Position numbers and translations under genes: made by a program
Assembly (NCBI GenBank): GCA_963721305.1
Contig: CAVRIR010000004.1
Location: 496,001-560,000, forward strand
Direction: 5' to 3'
DNA length: 64,000 nucleotides
Source: DATAES01 sp963721305
Lineage (GTDB): Bacteria > Actinomycetota > Acidimicrobiia > Acidimicrobiales > JACDCH01
Shown here: in pieces, positions 17,311-25,398 of the stretch
Numbering within the stretch: the first letter of the stretch is position 1
Layout of the letters: each line of letters opens with the position of its first letter
Notes under the pieces: generated by a model
Databases searched by the model: none
What the model was told of the DNA's origin: nothing
The model's input: the letters and a program-made list of their open reading frames with translations, nothing else

Positions 17311-18876
17311 ATGGCCGCGCACAGTCAGGTGACGTTCACCGTCGACGGTCGCCTCGTTTCGGTGCCGGACGACGGCGCATCGTTGCTCGAGGTGCTGCGC
17401 GATCGACTCGGAGTCCGCTCGCCGAAGGACGGCTGCAGCCCGCAGGGTCAGTGCGGTTGTTGCACGGTGCTGGTGGACGGTGATCCGAGGGTCGCATGCG
17501 TGACACCGGCTCGCCGGATCGAGGGGCGCTCCGTGACGACGGTCGAGGGACTCGGTGACCGCGGCACTCGATGGGCGGACGCCTTCTGTGCCACCGGCGC
17601 GAGTCAATGTGGCTTCTGCACGCCCGGCATCATCGTGCGGCTCGACGCGCTGCGGTCCGGCGGTGTGGGCCCCGATGACGTCGATCGCGTGGAGCGCGCG
17701 CTGCTCGCCCACCTGTGCCGCTGCACAGGATGGCGAACGATTCTCGACGCATGGCGGGCCTACGTACCCGATGTGCCGCGCGTCGGCGCCCGCCGTGACC
17801 TCGATCTGGCAGCGCAGCGCGCGGCAATCGAAGGTGGAACACCACAGCGAGTCGCCGCCGACGTCGCACTGGGAGGCGGGGGCTTCGCCGACGACACCGC
17901 GCCCGCCGACGCGCTCGTCGCGGTGCCGGACGGCGTCGGTGGCTGGTCGGTCGGCGAGACGTTGAGCGAAGCCAGGCGAGCCGCGCACAAGGTGCAGGGC
18001 CGCCGCACCACCGTCGAACTCGTCCAACCGATCGCGCTCCCGGACGAGCCGGACGGTGGGTGGGCTGTCACGTTGCAGACCCAGTGGGTCGAGCCCGCAT
18101 ATCTCGAGACCGACGCGTCGTGGTGCGCGCCTGGCGGAACGCCCGCGTCACCGCTCGCCAACGGTGGTGCGTTCGGCGGCAAGGTCGACTCCCCGGTGGC
18201 CCACGTCGCGCGTGAGCTCGCTGATCAACATGGACGTCCGGTGCGCGTCCTGGTCTCGAGAGAAGATGCGGTGCGACTCGGCGCGAAGCGCCCGCCGATC
18301 GCGGCGGGCGTTCGCGCGGATGGCTCGGGAGTCGTCCGCGTCGCGCGCACGGCGGGCATCGCCGACTCGATCTCGCGCTTCGCTCCGTCGTTGCGAGTCG
18401 AAGAGGTCGACGTCGGAGGGCCCCCGACATCGTGCGTGTTGCGCGCGGCGGGATGGGCGGAAGCCTCAGTGTTGCTCGCGGGCGCGCGCGGGCACGCCGG
18501 TGAAGTCGTCGCGCCGAACGGCGCGCGGGCCGAAGCGATCGTCGACGACCGTGGTGTGCGCGTCCGCGTCGCCGCCGGAGATCCGCTCGACGAGATCGTG
18601 CTGCGGTCGTACTGCACCGGTGCCGCGCACATGGCGCTCGGGTGGGTCACGTCCGAGGGAATCGCGCTGACTGACGACGGCGAGCCGCTCGACCTGACGA
18701 TCCGATCTTTCGGTGTGTTGCGGGCGGTCGACACGCCCGCGATCACGATCGAGATCGACGAAGATGCTGGTCCGCCGCGCAACGGCAGCGACGCCGTGTT
18801 CGCGGCCGTGGCGGCGGCGACATGGGTCGCGCAAGGCTGCCCCCCGACGTTTCCGACCGGAAAGAAGGCGCGATGA
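17311..18876 (+). CDS. [2Fe-2S] protein fused to a truncated molybdopterin-dehydrogenase domain
   Basis: Residues 1-85 are a plant-type [2Fe-2S] domain (CSPQGQCGCC) and residues 85-155 the second helical [2Fe-2S] domain (CGFCTP, CRCTG), the usual small subunit of the xanthine dehydrogenase family. After a linker the protein continues with parts of the large Moco subunit: GGAFGGK, GRPVRVLVSRED and a terminal SFGVLRAVDTPAI. The normal large subunit has about 750 residues; only about 350 are here. The GxGE block with the catalytic Glu appears as NGSDAV, so Glu is apparently Asp. The gene is probably not a normal hydroxylase. I chose the ATG at 17311. The stop overlaps the RidA start (ATGA). Confidence 0.78.
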   Translation: MAAHSQVTFTVDGRLVSVPDDGASLLEVLRDRLGVRSPKDGCSPQGQCGCCTVLVDGDPRVACVTPARRIEGRSVTTVEGLGDRGTRWADAFCATGASQCGFCTPGIIVRLDALRSGGVGPDDVDRVERALLAHLCRCTGWRTILDAWRAYVPDVPRVGARRDLDLAAQRAAIEGGTPQRVAADVALGGGGFADDTAPADALVAVPDGVGGWSVGETLSEARRAAHKVQGRRTTVELVQPIALPDEPDGGWAVTLQTQWVEPAYLETDASWCAPGGTPASPLANGGAFGGKVDSPVAHVARELADQHGRPVRVLVSREDAVRLGAKRPPIAAGVRADGSGVVRVARTAGIADSISRFAPSLRVEEVDVGGPPTSCVLRAAGWAEASVLLAGARGHAGEVVAPNGARAEAIVDDRGVRVRVAAGDPLDEIVLRSYCTGAAHMALGWVTSEGIALTDDGEPLDLTIRSFGVLRAVDTPAITIEIDEDAGPPRNGSDAVFAAVAAATWVAQGCPPTFPTGKKAR

Positions 18877-19241
18877 CCGCACAGGAGCCACCGCCCGGAA
18901 AGCCTGTGGGGCCGTATACGCCTGCCGTGCGAGCGGGCGACTGGCTCGTCGTGTCCGGCCAGGTGGGCCTGCTCGATGGGAGGCTCGTGGCCGGGGGTCT
19001 GGAGGGCGAGTTGCGACAGGCGATGGCGAACCTGCGTGGGCATCTCGAAGCGAATGGAGCGTCCCTGACCAACGTCGTGAAGACGACGGTGTTCCTGCGA
19101 CACATGAGCGACTACGCGCAGATGAACGAGGTGTACATCGACGAGTTCGGCGACCATCGACCAGCGCGGTCGGCCGTCGGCATCGCTGAGTTGCCGCTCG
19201 GCGCGTTGGTGGAAGTGGAGGCGTGGGCGTGGGTGGGGTAG
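18873..19241 (+). CDS. RidA/YjgF/YER057c family protein
   Basis: The 122-aa protein has the RidA fold signature: PYTPAVRAGDWLVVSGQVG, NLRGHLEANGASLTNVVKTTVFL, and EVEAWAW at the C-terminus. Canonical RidA deaminates reactive enamine/imine intermediates and carries a catalytic Arg in a RxxxG-type block; here the equivalent is DHRPARSAVGIAELPLGA, where Arg is present. The ATG overlaps the stop of the upstream iron-sulfur fusion gene, so the two are probably one operon, and a common imine-generating oxidation is an inference worth noting. Confidence 0.88.
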   Translation: MTAQEPPPGKPVGPYTPAVRAGDWLVVSGQVGLLDGRLVAGGLEGELRQAMANLRGHLEANGASLTNVVKTTVFLRHMSDYAQMNEVYIDEFGDHRPARSAVGIAELPLGALVEVEAWAWVG

Positions 19242-19250
19242 AACTCATCC

Positions 19251-19409
19251 GTGGCCGGCGCCGTCATCATCGTGTTGGTGCTCGTGTTCGTGCTTCCGAT
19301 CGTCTTCATCCTGAGCGGTCTCCTCGTGGCGATCATCTTGGGTGCCGCGTTGAAGCACAACGGTGAAGCAACGCACGAAGGTAGCGAGCTCATCGACCTC
19401 AATCGTTGA
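19251..19409 (+). CDS. Small single-pass membrane protein (52 aa)
   Basis: The GTG at 19251, nine bases after the RidA stop, opens a 52-codon frame. It starts with an uninterrupted hydrophobic helix of about 30 residues (VIIVLVLVFVLPIVFILSGL continuing into LVAIILGA) followed by a short charged tail ending in ELIDLNR. The strong helix and the position in the operon make it a plausible gene. No function can be assigned. Confidence 0.55.
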   Translation: MAGAVIIVLVLVFVLPIVFILSGLLVAIILGAALKHNGEATHEGSELIDLNR

Positions 19410-19568
19410 CGCCGCGCGTCCGCTTCGCGCGCGCCGGTTGAGCGAGTGATCCCGCGCTCACATTGCGCGGTCGCTAAGGTTCGGCCCGACAATTCCGTAG
19501 GAGTAATAGGGCAAGGCGTCTCGCAATGCGAAGTCGTCCGAACCCGAGGGCGCGAAAGGGATACCGGC

Positions 19569-19772
19569 ATGGCGACCGGCACTGTGAAGTTCTTCAATTC
19601 CGAAAAGGGCTGGGGCTTCATTGCATCGGACGATGGTGGCGACGAGTTGTTCGTCCACTACAAGAACATCGAGGGCTCGGGCTTCAAGACGCTCGAGCAG
19701 GGCCAAAAGGTCGAATTCACGTCCGAGCAGACCGATCGGGGCCTGCAGGCGAAGGATGTGCGCGCCGTCTGA
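19569..19772 (+). CDS. cspA: Cold-shock protein CspA family
   Basis: The 67-aa protein matches the family closely: MATGTVKFFNSEKGWGFI contains RNP1 (KGWGFI) and ELFVHYKNI contains RNP2 (FVHY). It binds single-stranded RNA and DNA and acts as an RNA chaperone. The usual FVHFSAI is FVHYKNI here. The gene is monocistronic, with about 160 bp of leader after the small membrane gene, the length expected of a cold-shock 5' UTR. It is followed by the nested palindrome at 19851. Confidence 0.95.
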   Translation: MATGTVKFFNSEKGWGFIASDDGGDELFVHYKNIEGSGFKTLEQGQKVEFTSEQTDRGLQAKDVRAV

Positions 19773-19850
19773 CGCCGTCGATCTGGGGTTAGCCGGGGTT
19801 CCATCGCGCAGCGTGTCGACTGCGCTGACAGCCGCGCACGCGCACTTCTG

Positions 19851-19900
19851 CGTTCTGGCGTCAAAACCGGCGGATATCCGCCGCATCTGACGCCAGAACG
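19851..19900 (+). repeat. Nested palindrome, family B, copy 1
   Basis: The 50-nt element has a 12-bp outer stem (CGTTCTGGCGTC with GACGCCAGAACG) around a perfect 14-nt palindrome (GGCGGATATCCGCC). A second 50-nt copy is at 32812 with the same stems but different spacers (AAAACC and GCATCT here). It lies between the convergent cspA and response-regulator genes, so a bidirectional terminator is likely. Confidence 0.8.
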
Positions 19901-19926
19901 AAAGAACTGAAACGAGACGAACGGGG

Positions 19927-20607
19927 TCAGACGCCCCAACGGGACTGGCCGAACCGGTAGCCGACCGACCGGACCGTCTGGATCAGGTTGGCGTGCTCCT
20001 CGCCCAACTTCGCCCGCAGCCGCCTGATGTGCACGTCGACCGTACGGGCGCCGCCGTAGTACTCATATCCCCACACTCGCGACAGGAGCGTCTCGCGGGT
20101 GAACACCTTGCCGGGATGCGCGGCGAGGAATTTCAGCAGCTCGTATTCCATGTAGGTCAGGTCGAGCGGTCGGTTCGCGCACGCGGCCTGGTACGTCTCG
20201 AGGTTGAGGACGAGCTCGCCGTACTCGATCAGCTCGGGGCCAGTGCCTCCTCCGGAGCGGAAGACGAGGTGCTTGACCCGCGCCTCGAGCTCGCGCGGAT
20301 GGAAAGGCGTCAGGCAGAAATCGTCGAAGAGGTCGTCGCGCAGCTCGAGGTCGTGCAGCCGCGATCCGGGAATGAGCAGCAACAACGGTTCCAGTGGTGT
20401 GTCGCGCTTGCGCAGCGCGCGGCACAGCGCGAACGCACCTTCGGGATCGGCGTCGGCGCAAACGATGGCCCCTGCCCAACCGTCGTCCGGCTCGGCCAGT
20501 TGCGCGGCGCGTTCGTCCGCCACCGACTTCCACGGATAGCCGCCGAGGTCGAGTGCCTGCGCCAGCTCGGCCGGCGGCGGGTCGGGAAAGAGCAGGAGCG
20601 GATCCAT
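19927..20607 (-). CDS. glnR: OmpR-type orphan response regulator, GlnR-like
   Basis: The 226-aa protein has an N-terminal receiver-like domain (1-115) without a clear phosphorylation pocket, as in actinobacterial GlnR, and a C-terminal winged helix (130-226) with LDLTYMEYELLKFLAAHPGK, FTRETLLSRVWGYEYYGG, TVDVHIRRLRAKLG and SVGYRF. These are nearly the GlnR wording. GlnR controls nitrogen assimilation genes. The ATG overlaps the glnA stop (TGATG), so it is translationally coupled to a glutamine synthetase, and an OmpR-type operator array lies upstream of glnII. No partner kinase gene is adjacent. The assignment to GlnR rather than another orphan regulator is inferred from this context. Confidence 0.75.
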   Translation of the reverse strand: MDPLLLFPDPPPAELAQALDLGGYPWKSVADERAAQLAEPDDGWAGAIVCADADPEGAFALCRALRKRDTPLEPLLLLIPGSRLHDLELRDDLFDDFCLTPFHPRELEARVKHLVFRSGGGTGPELIEYGELVLNLETYQAACANRPLDLTYMEYELLKFLAAHPGKVFTRETLLSRVWGYEYYGGARTVDVHIRRLRAKLGEEHANLIQTVRSVGYRFGQSRWGV

Positions 20608-21944
20608 CACAGGTTGCGGTAGTACCGATCGAGCTCGAACTGGCTGATGTGCGTCTTGTACTCGCGCCACTCCGCGCGCTTGTTGCGGATGAACCACTCG
20701 AAGACGTGCTCGCCGAGCGCCTCCGCGACGAGCTCGGATCGTTCCATCGCGTTCAGCGCGTCCGACAGCGAACCGGGGAGCATCTCGATGCCCTCGGCGA
20801 GGCGTTCCTCCTCGGTCAGCTGGTACAGGTTCGCAGTCGTCTCGAGCGGCAGGTCGTAGTTCTCCTCGATCCCCTTCAACCCCGCGGCGAGCACCACCGA
20901 GAACGCAAGGTAGGGGTTGCAGGCCGGATCGGGGGCCCGGAATTCGATGCGGGTCGACTCGGCCTTGCCCTTCTTGGTGTGCGGCACGTTGACGACGACC
21001 GAGCGGTTGTTGCGCGCCCAGGAGATGTAGACGGGCGCTTCGAAGCCGACCACCAGTCGCTTGTACGAGTTCACCCACTGATTGGTGACCGCGCTGATCT
21101 CGCGGGCGTGGCGCAGCAGTCCGGCGATGAACCCGCGTCCTGTCCTCGACAACCCGTAGGGATCGCCGGCGTCGTGGAACGCGTTGGTGTCACCTTCGAA
21201 CAACGAGAAGTGCGTGTGCATGCCGGAGCCCTGCACCTGCTCCATCGGCTTCGGCATGAACGTCGCGTGCACGCCGTGCTCGTGCGCCACCTCTTTCACG
21301 ACCAGACGGAAGGTCATGACGTTGTCGGCCATCGTGAGCGCGTCGGTGTAGCGAAGGTCGATCTCGTGCTGGCTCGGCGCGTCTTCGTGATGCGAGTACT
21401 CGACCGGGATGCCGAGCGCCTCGAGCGTGTGGATCGTCTCCTTGCGGATGTCACCGGCGACGTCAGCCGTGGTGAGGTCGAAGTACGACGACGTGTCGAG
21501 CGGCTTCGGCGGCACTGCTGGATCGCTGGACGCGAAGTAGAAGAACTCCATGTCGGGCGCGGCGTAGAAGGTGAAGCCGCGCTCGCGCGCCCGTTCGAGG
21601 TTGCGCTTCAGCACCTGGCGAGGATCGCCCTCGAACGGTGAGCCGTCGAGGCTGGCGATGTCGCAGAACATCCGGGCCGACGGGGCGTCGTCGATCCCCC
21701 ACGGCAGCAGCTCGAATGTGTTCGCGTCGGGCCGGGCGAGCACGTCGCTCTCCTGAACCCGGCTGTACCCGTCGATCGACGAGCCGTCGAACTGCATGCC
21801 CTCCTCGAAGGCGTTCTCGAGCTCGGCCGGGGAGATCGCGAACGACTTCATCTGCCCGAGCACGTCGCTGAACCACAGCCGGATCAGGCGGACGCCGCGC
21901 TCCTCGACCGTACGCAGTACGTAGTCCTGTTGCCGCTCGATCAC
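20607..21944 (-). CDS. Type I glutamine synthetase, GlnA2-like paralogue
   Basis: The 445-aa protein has the GSI core: GMQFDGSSIDGY, EYSHHEDAPSQHEID, GSGMHTHFSLF, NSYKRL, RIEFRAPDP and the short C-terminus of the 445-residue GSI-alpha group. The adenylylation-site Tyr block (LYDLPPEE in the other GSI copy) is replaced here by TANLYQLTEEERLA, which lacks the PPEE context, so it may escape GlnE control (inference). It may be one of the actinobacterial GlnA2-4 homologues that use substrates other than ammonia/glutamate. It is the first gene of a two-gene operon with the GlnR-like regulator. Confidence 0.9.
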   Translation of the reverse strand: MIERQQDYVLRTVEERGVRLIRLWFSDVLGQMKSFAISPAELENAFEEGMQFDGSSIDGYSRVQESDVLARPDANTFELLPWGIDDAPSARMFCDIASLDGSPFEGDPRQVLKRNLERARERGFTFYAAPDMEFFYFASSDPAVPPKPLDTSSYFDLTTADVAGDIRKETIHTLEALGIPVEYSHHEDAPSQHEIDLRYTDALTMADNVMTFRLVVKEVAHEHGVHATFMPKPMEQVQGSGMHTHFSLFEGDTNAFHDAGDPYGLSRTGRGFIAGLLRHAREISAVTNQWVNSYKRLVVGFEAPVYISWARNNRSVVVNVPHTKKGKAESTRIEFRAPDPACNPYLAFSVVLAAGLKGIEENYDLPLETTANLYQLTEEERLAEGIEMLPGSLSDALNAMERSELVAEALGEHVFEWFIRNKRAEWREYKTHISQFELDRYYRNL

Positions 21945-22007
21945 CGCACCATCACGAGGTCCATGTTGACATGGCCGCTGGCGGGTCCTGACCGCCTCGT
22001 GAACCGG

Positions 22008-22045
22008 TTCACATGTTGTTCACATTCGAGCAACGGCGTAGAAAC
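22008..22045 (+). promoter_or_regulatory. OmpR-type operator array between divergent glutamine synthetase genes
   Basis: Four 5-mers lie at an exact 11-bp period, each separated by six bases: TTCAC (22008), TTCAC (22019), GCAAC (22030) and GAAAC (22041). The last pair matches the GlnR box pattern gTnAc-n6-GaAAc with one mismatch. The first pair belongs to two perfect GTTCACAT repeats (22007-22014 and 22018-22025), which also resemble the actinobacterial PhoP box. The array sits 64 bp upstream of the minus-strand glnA and 54 bp upstream of glnII. Binding by the GlnR-like regulator or by a PhoP homologue is inferred. Confidence 0.65.
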
Positions 22046-22098
22046 GGCCTGCTGACAGCCTCACCGCCGACACCACCCCTTCTGTGCAAAGGACGGAC

Positions 22099-23112
22099 GT
22101 GACTTACAAGGCCGAATACATCTGGATCGACGGCACCGAGCCGACGGCAAGGCTGCGATCCAAGACCAAGATCCTCGCCGACGGCGGCGAACTGTCCATC
22201 TGGGGCTTCGACGGTTCGAGCACGAACCAGGCCCCGGGGAGCAACTCGGACTGCGTGCTGCAGCCCGTGCTGGCGGTGCCCGACCCGATCAGAGGTGGCG
22301 ACAACAAGCTCGTCATGTGCGAGGTGCTGCTCACGGACATGTCGCCGCACCCGACGAACACCCGAGCGCTGCTGCGTCCCGCCGCGGAGCAGTACGGCGC
22401 CCAGGAGCCGCTGTTCGGCATCGAGCAGGAGTACACGTTCTTCAAGAAGGCGCACCCGCTCGGGTTCCCGGCCGGCGGCTACCCAGCCCCACAGGGCTTC
22501 TACTACTGCGGTGTCGGCGCGGACGAGGTGTACGGGCGCGATGTCGTCGAGAAGCACCTCGACAACTGCCTCGCCGCTGGGCTCGGTATCTCTGGCATCA
22601 ATGCCGAGGTCATGCCCGGCCAGTGGGAGTTCCAGGTCGGGCCGCTCTCACCGCTCGACGTCGCCGACCACCTGTGGCTGGCGCGCTGGTTGCTGTACCG
22701 CACGGCAGAGGACTTCGGCGTCTCGGCCACGCTCGATCCGAAGCCGGTCAAGGGCGACTGGAACGGCGCGGGTGCGCACACCAACTTCTCCACGAAGGCG
22801 ATGCGCGAGAGCTACGACCCGATCATCACGGCCTGTGAAGCGCTCGGAACCAATGCCGAGGAGCACGTGAAGAACTACGGAGCGGACATCGAGCTCCGGC
22901 TGACCGGCGCGCACGAGACCGCGCCGTGGAACTCGTTCAGCTACGGCGTGTCCGACCGCGGCGCGTCCGTCCGCATTCCGTGGCAGGTCGAGGTCGACAA
23001 GAAGGGCTATATCGAAGATCGCCGGCCGAACGCCAACTGCGATCCGTACGTGGTCACGCGGATGATCGTCGAGACGGTCTGCTCGGCGCTCGAACGCGAG
23101 CTGCAGGTCTAG
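22099..23112 (+). CDS. glnII: Type II glutamine synthetase (GlnII)
   Basis: This 337-aa enzyme makes glutamine from glutamate, ammonia and ATP. It belongs to the eukaryote-like GSII family, known in Streptomyces, Frankia and rhizobia. Sequence signs are YIWIDG at the start, WGFDGSSTNQA, FGIEQEYTFF, GINAEVMPGQWEFQVG, and SVRIPWQVEV. I chose the GTG at 22099, preceded by AAGGACG, because GSII proteins begin with T(F/Y)KAEYIWIDG; an upstream GTG at 22084 would add five residues. GSII lacks the adenylylation Tyr, so it is not under GlnE control. The operator array just upstream suggests nitrogen regulation. Confidence 0.95.
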   Translation: MTYKAEYIWIDGTEPTARLRSKTKILADGGELSIWGFDGSSTNQAPGSNSDCVLQPVLAVPDPIRGGDNKLVMCEVLLTDMSPHPTNTRALLRPAAEQYGAQEPLFGIEQEYTFFKKAHPLGFPAGGYPAPQGFYYCGVGADEVYGRDVVEKHLDNCLAAGLGISGINAEVMPGQWEFQVGPLSPLDVADHLWLARWLLYRTAEDFGVSATLDPKPVKGDWNGAGAHTNFSTKAMRESYDPIITACEALGTNAEEHVKNYGADIELRLTGAHETAPWNSFSYGVSDRGASVRIPWQVEVDKKGYIEDRRPNANCDPYVVTRMIVETVCSALERELQV

Positions 23113-23130
23113 GAGTTGTAGGTCCAGATC

Positions 23131-23167
23131 GGTGGACCGCCCCGCCCGAGCATCGGGGCGGTCCACC
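23131..23167 (+). terminator. Strong hairpin after glnII
   Basis: A perfect 14-bp GC-rich stem (GGTGGACCGCCCCG at 23131-23144 with its complement at 23154-23167) closes a 9-nt loop 18 bp after the glnII stop. No run of T follows, as is usual in actinobacterial terminators. It separates glnII from the downstream type I gene. Confidence 0.7.
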
Positions 23168-23205
23168 GGTTAGCTTGCGCCGGTCCCCAACTCGAAGGAG
23201 GAACC

Positions 23206-24633
23206 GTGCAGGAACGCACACCCGACGAGGTGCTGGCACTGGCTCGCGACGAGGGCGTCGAGATCGTCGACTTCCGGTTCTGCGACCTTCCGGGATTGAT
23301 GCAGCACTTCTCCGCGCCGACGCACGAGCTCTCGACCGACGCCTTCGAAGAGGGGCTCGGATTCGACGGGTCGTCGATCCGCGGCTTCCAGGAGATCCAG
23401 GAGTCGGACATGATCCTCATGCCCGACCCGAACACGGCAGTCATCGACCCGTTCCGCACCCACAAGACGCTGAACGTGAACTGCTTCGTGCACGACCCGA
23501 TCACGCTCGAGCCGTACACGCGCGATCCGCGGTTCATCGCGAAGAAGGCGGAAGACCATCTCGTGTCGACCGGCCTCGCGGACACGGCGTACTTCGGACC
23601 CGAAGCCGAGTTCTTCATCTTCGACGACGTGCGTTTCCACTACGACCAACACTCGGCGTCGCACTCGGTCGACTCGATCGAGGCCGCGTGGAACACGGCG
23701 CGCGACGAGGACGGCCACAACCTCGGTTACAAGATCCGGTACAAGGAGGGCTACTTCCCTGTCCCGCCGATGGACCAGTACCAGGACCTGCGTTCCGAGA
23801 TGATCCTCGCCATGGAGCGGCTCGGCATCGAAGTCGAGATCCAGCACCACGAGGTCGGCACCGCCGGCCAAGCCGAGATCGACATGCGCTTCGACACGTT
23901 GTTGCGCATGGCCGACAAGCTGATGCTCTACAAGTACGTCGTCAAGAACGTGGCCAATGCCGCGGGCAAGACGGCGACGTTCATGCCGAAGCCGATCTTC
24001 CAGGACAACGGCTCGGGCATGCACTGCCACCAATCGCTGTGGAAGGGCGGCGAGCCGCTGTTCTTCAGCGAAACGGGTTACGCCGGACTGTCCGACATGG
24101 CGCGTTGGTACATCGGCGGACTGCTCACACACGCACGCGCTGTGCTCGCGTTCGCGGCACCGACGACCAACTCGTACAAGCGGTTGGTGCCCGGCTACGA
24201 GGCGCCGGTGAACTTGGTGTACTCGCAGCGCAACCGTTCGGCGTCGGTGCGCATCCCGCTCTATTCGAAGAGCCCGAAGGCGAAGCGGCTCGAGTTCCGT
24301 TGTCCCGATCCGTCGTGCAACCCGTATCTCGCCTTCTCGGCGATGCTGCAGGCCGGCCTCGACGGCATCAACAACCGCATCGAACCGCCACCGCCCGTCG
24401 ACAAGGACCTCTACGACCTCCCGCCGGAGGAGCTGGCGAAGGTCCCGCAGGTCCCTAGCTCACTCGACGAAGCGCTCGAGGCGCTCGAGATCGACCAGGA
24501 CTTCCTCAAGGTCGGCGGCGTGTTCACGTCCGACCTCATCGACACATGGATCGCGTACAAGCGCGAGACCGAGATCGACGCCATCCGCCTCCGTCCCCAT
24601 CCATACGAGTTCCAGCTCTACTACGACATCTGA
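23206..24633 (+). CDS. glnA: Type I glutamine synthetase (GSI-beta, adenylylatable)
   Basis: This 475-aa GSI is the standard assimilatory form. It has GLGFDGSSIRGFQEIQESDM, QHHEVGTAGQAEID, NGSGMHCHQSLW, NSYKRLVPGYEAPVNL, RSASVRIP and, near residue 405, DLYDLPPEEL with the Tyr that GlnE adenylylates in this subgroup. It therefore should be regulated by the product of glnE, which is frameshifted at 32865-35455 here. The GTG start is preceded by AAGGAGGA at about 23194. The third glutamine synthetase gene within 5 kb, it is separated from glnII by a hairpin, so it probably has its own promoter. Confidence 0.95.
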   Translation: MQERTPDEVLALARDEGVEIVDFRFCDLPGLMQHFSAPTHELSTDAFEEGLGFDGSSIRGFQEIQESDMILMPDPNTAVIDPFRTHKTLNVNCFVHDPITLEPYTRDPRFIAKKAEDHLVSTGLADTAYFGPEAEFFIFDDVRFHYDQHSASHSVDSIEAAWNTARDEDGHNLGYKIRYKEGYFPVPPMDQYQDLRSEMILAMERLGIEVEIQHHEVGTAGQAEIDMRFDTLLRMADKLMLYKYVVKNVANAAGKTATFMPKPIFQDNGSGMHCHQSLWKGGEPLFFSETGYAGLSDMARWYIGGLLTHARAVLAFAAPTTNSYKRLVPGYEAPVNLVYSQRNRSASVRIPLYSKSPKAKRLEFRCPDPSCNPYLAFSAMLQAGLDGINNRIEPPPPVDKDLYDLPPEELAKVPQVPSSLDEALEALEIDQDFLKVGGVFTSDLIDTWIAYKRETEIDAIRLRPHPYEFQLYYDI

Positions 24634-24659
24634 GCATTTCGGAGTCCGGACCGGCTGCT

Positions 24660-25250
24660 TCAGGTCGGAACGTCGACTTCGGGCCGCGGTGAGGGATGCA
24701 GGACGGTGACGGCGTAGTCGTCGGTCGGCGTCCAGGGCGCGCCGGCCCAGGTCGAGTAGCGGGCGGCGACGAGCAGGCCGGCGCCTTCGGCGTCGCGGTC
24801 GAGGTCGGCGGTGGTGTAACCCCGGAGCGAGAACCCCGTGATGATCCGGCCGCCGTCGGCGAGGTGCGCGGCGCACCGGCGGAGCACCGCCGGCTGGGTG
24901 CCGGGGTCGACGAAGAGCAGGACGTTGCCAGCCATGACTATGGCGTCGAAGGTCCGGCCCAGGTCGAGCGAGGCGAGATCGGCCTCGATCCAGTCGATGC
25001 CCGGGGCGAGCCGACGGGCGGTGGCGAGCATCTCCGGGTCGCGATCGGTCCCCGTGACCCCGAACCCGCGGAGGGCGAGCTCGATCCCGACGCGGCCGGT
25101 GCCGCAGCCGGCATCGAGCACGGACACGCTTGGCCCCGACGCGAGCAGCGTCTCGACGAACGTCGCCTCGCCGTGGACGTCCTGGCCCGACGCGGCGAGT
25201 GCGTCGAACCTCACCTGGTACTCGTCGCCCGACGGGTAGCTCGGTGTCAC
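24660..25250 (-). CDS. Class I SAM-dependent methyltransferase
   Basis: The 196-aa protein has the SAM-binding motif I (VLDAGCGTGRVG), the acidic loop (GTDRD), motif II (FDAIVMAGNVLLFV) and motif IV (LADGGRIITGF). There is no extra domain to identify a substrate. The start is GTG at 25250. It is convergent with glnA (26 bp), so an association with nitrogen metabolism is not indicated. Confidence 0.85.
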   Translation of the reverse strand: MTPSYPSGDEYQVRFDALAASGQDVHGEATFVETLLASGPSVSVLDAGCGTGRVGIELALRGFGVTGTDRDPEMLATARRLAPGIDWIEADLASLDLGRTFDAIVMAGNVLLFVDPGTQPAVLRRCAAHLADGGRIITGFSLRGYTTADLDRDAEGAGLLVAARYSTWAGAPWTPTDDYAVTVLHPSPRPEVDVPT

Positions 25251-25398
25251 CTCGCCAGCGTACGGACACGGTGCTTGTCGGTTCAGCAGGACGCGCGCGC
25301 TGTGTTCGCGTACCGGGTGCGGTGGCGTACGCCTTCCGAAGTCAAGTGAGCAAGTGACTACTGTCCCGTGGCGGCATCAATCGAGCGGGAGCGCGGGC

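Noticed and set aside
23131..23167. A GlnR-type or riboswitch element after glnII
   Set aside because: The feature is a simple perfect hairpin with no extra conserved loops; a terminator explains it.
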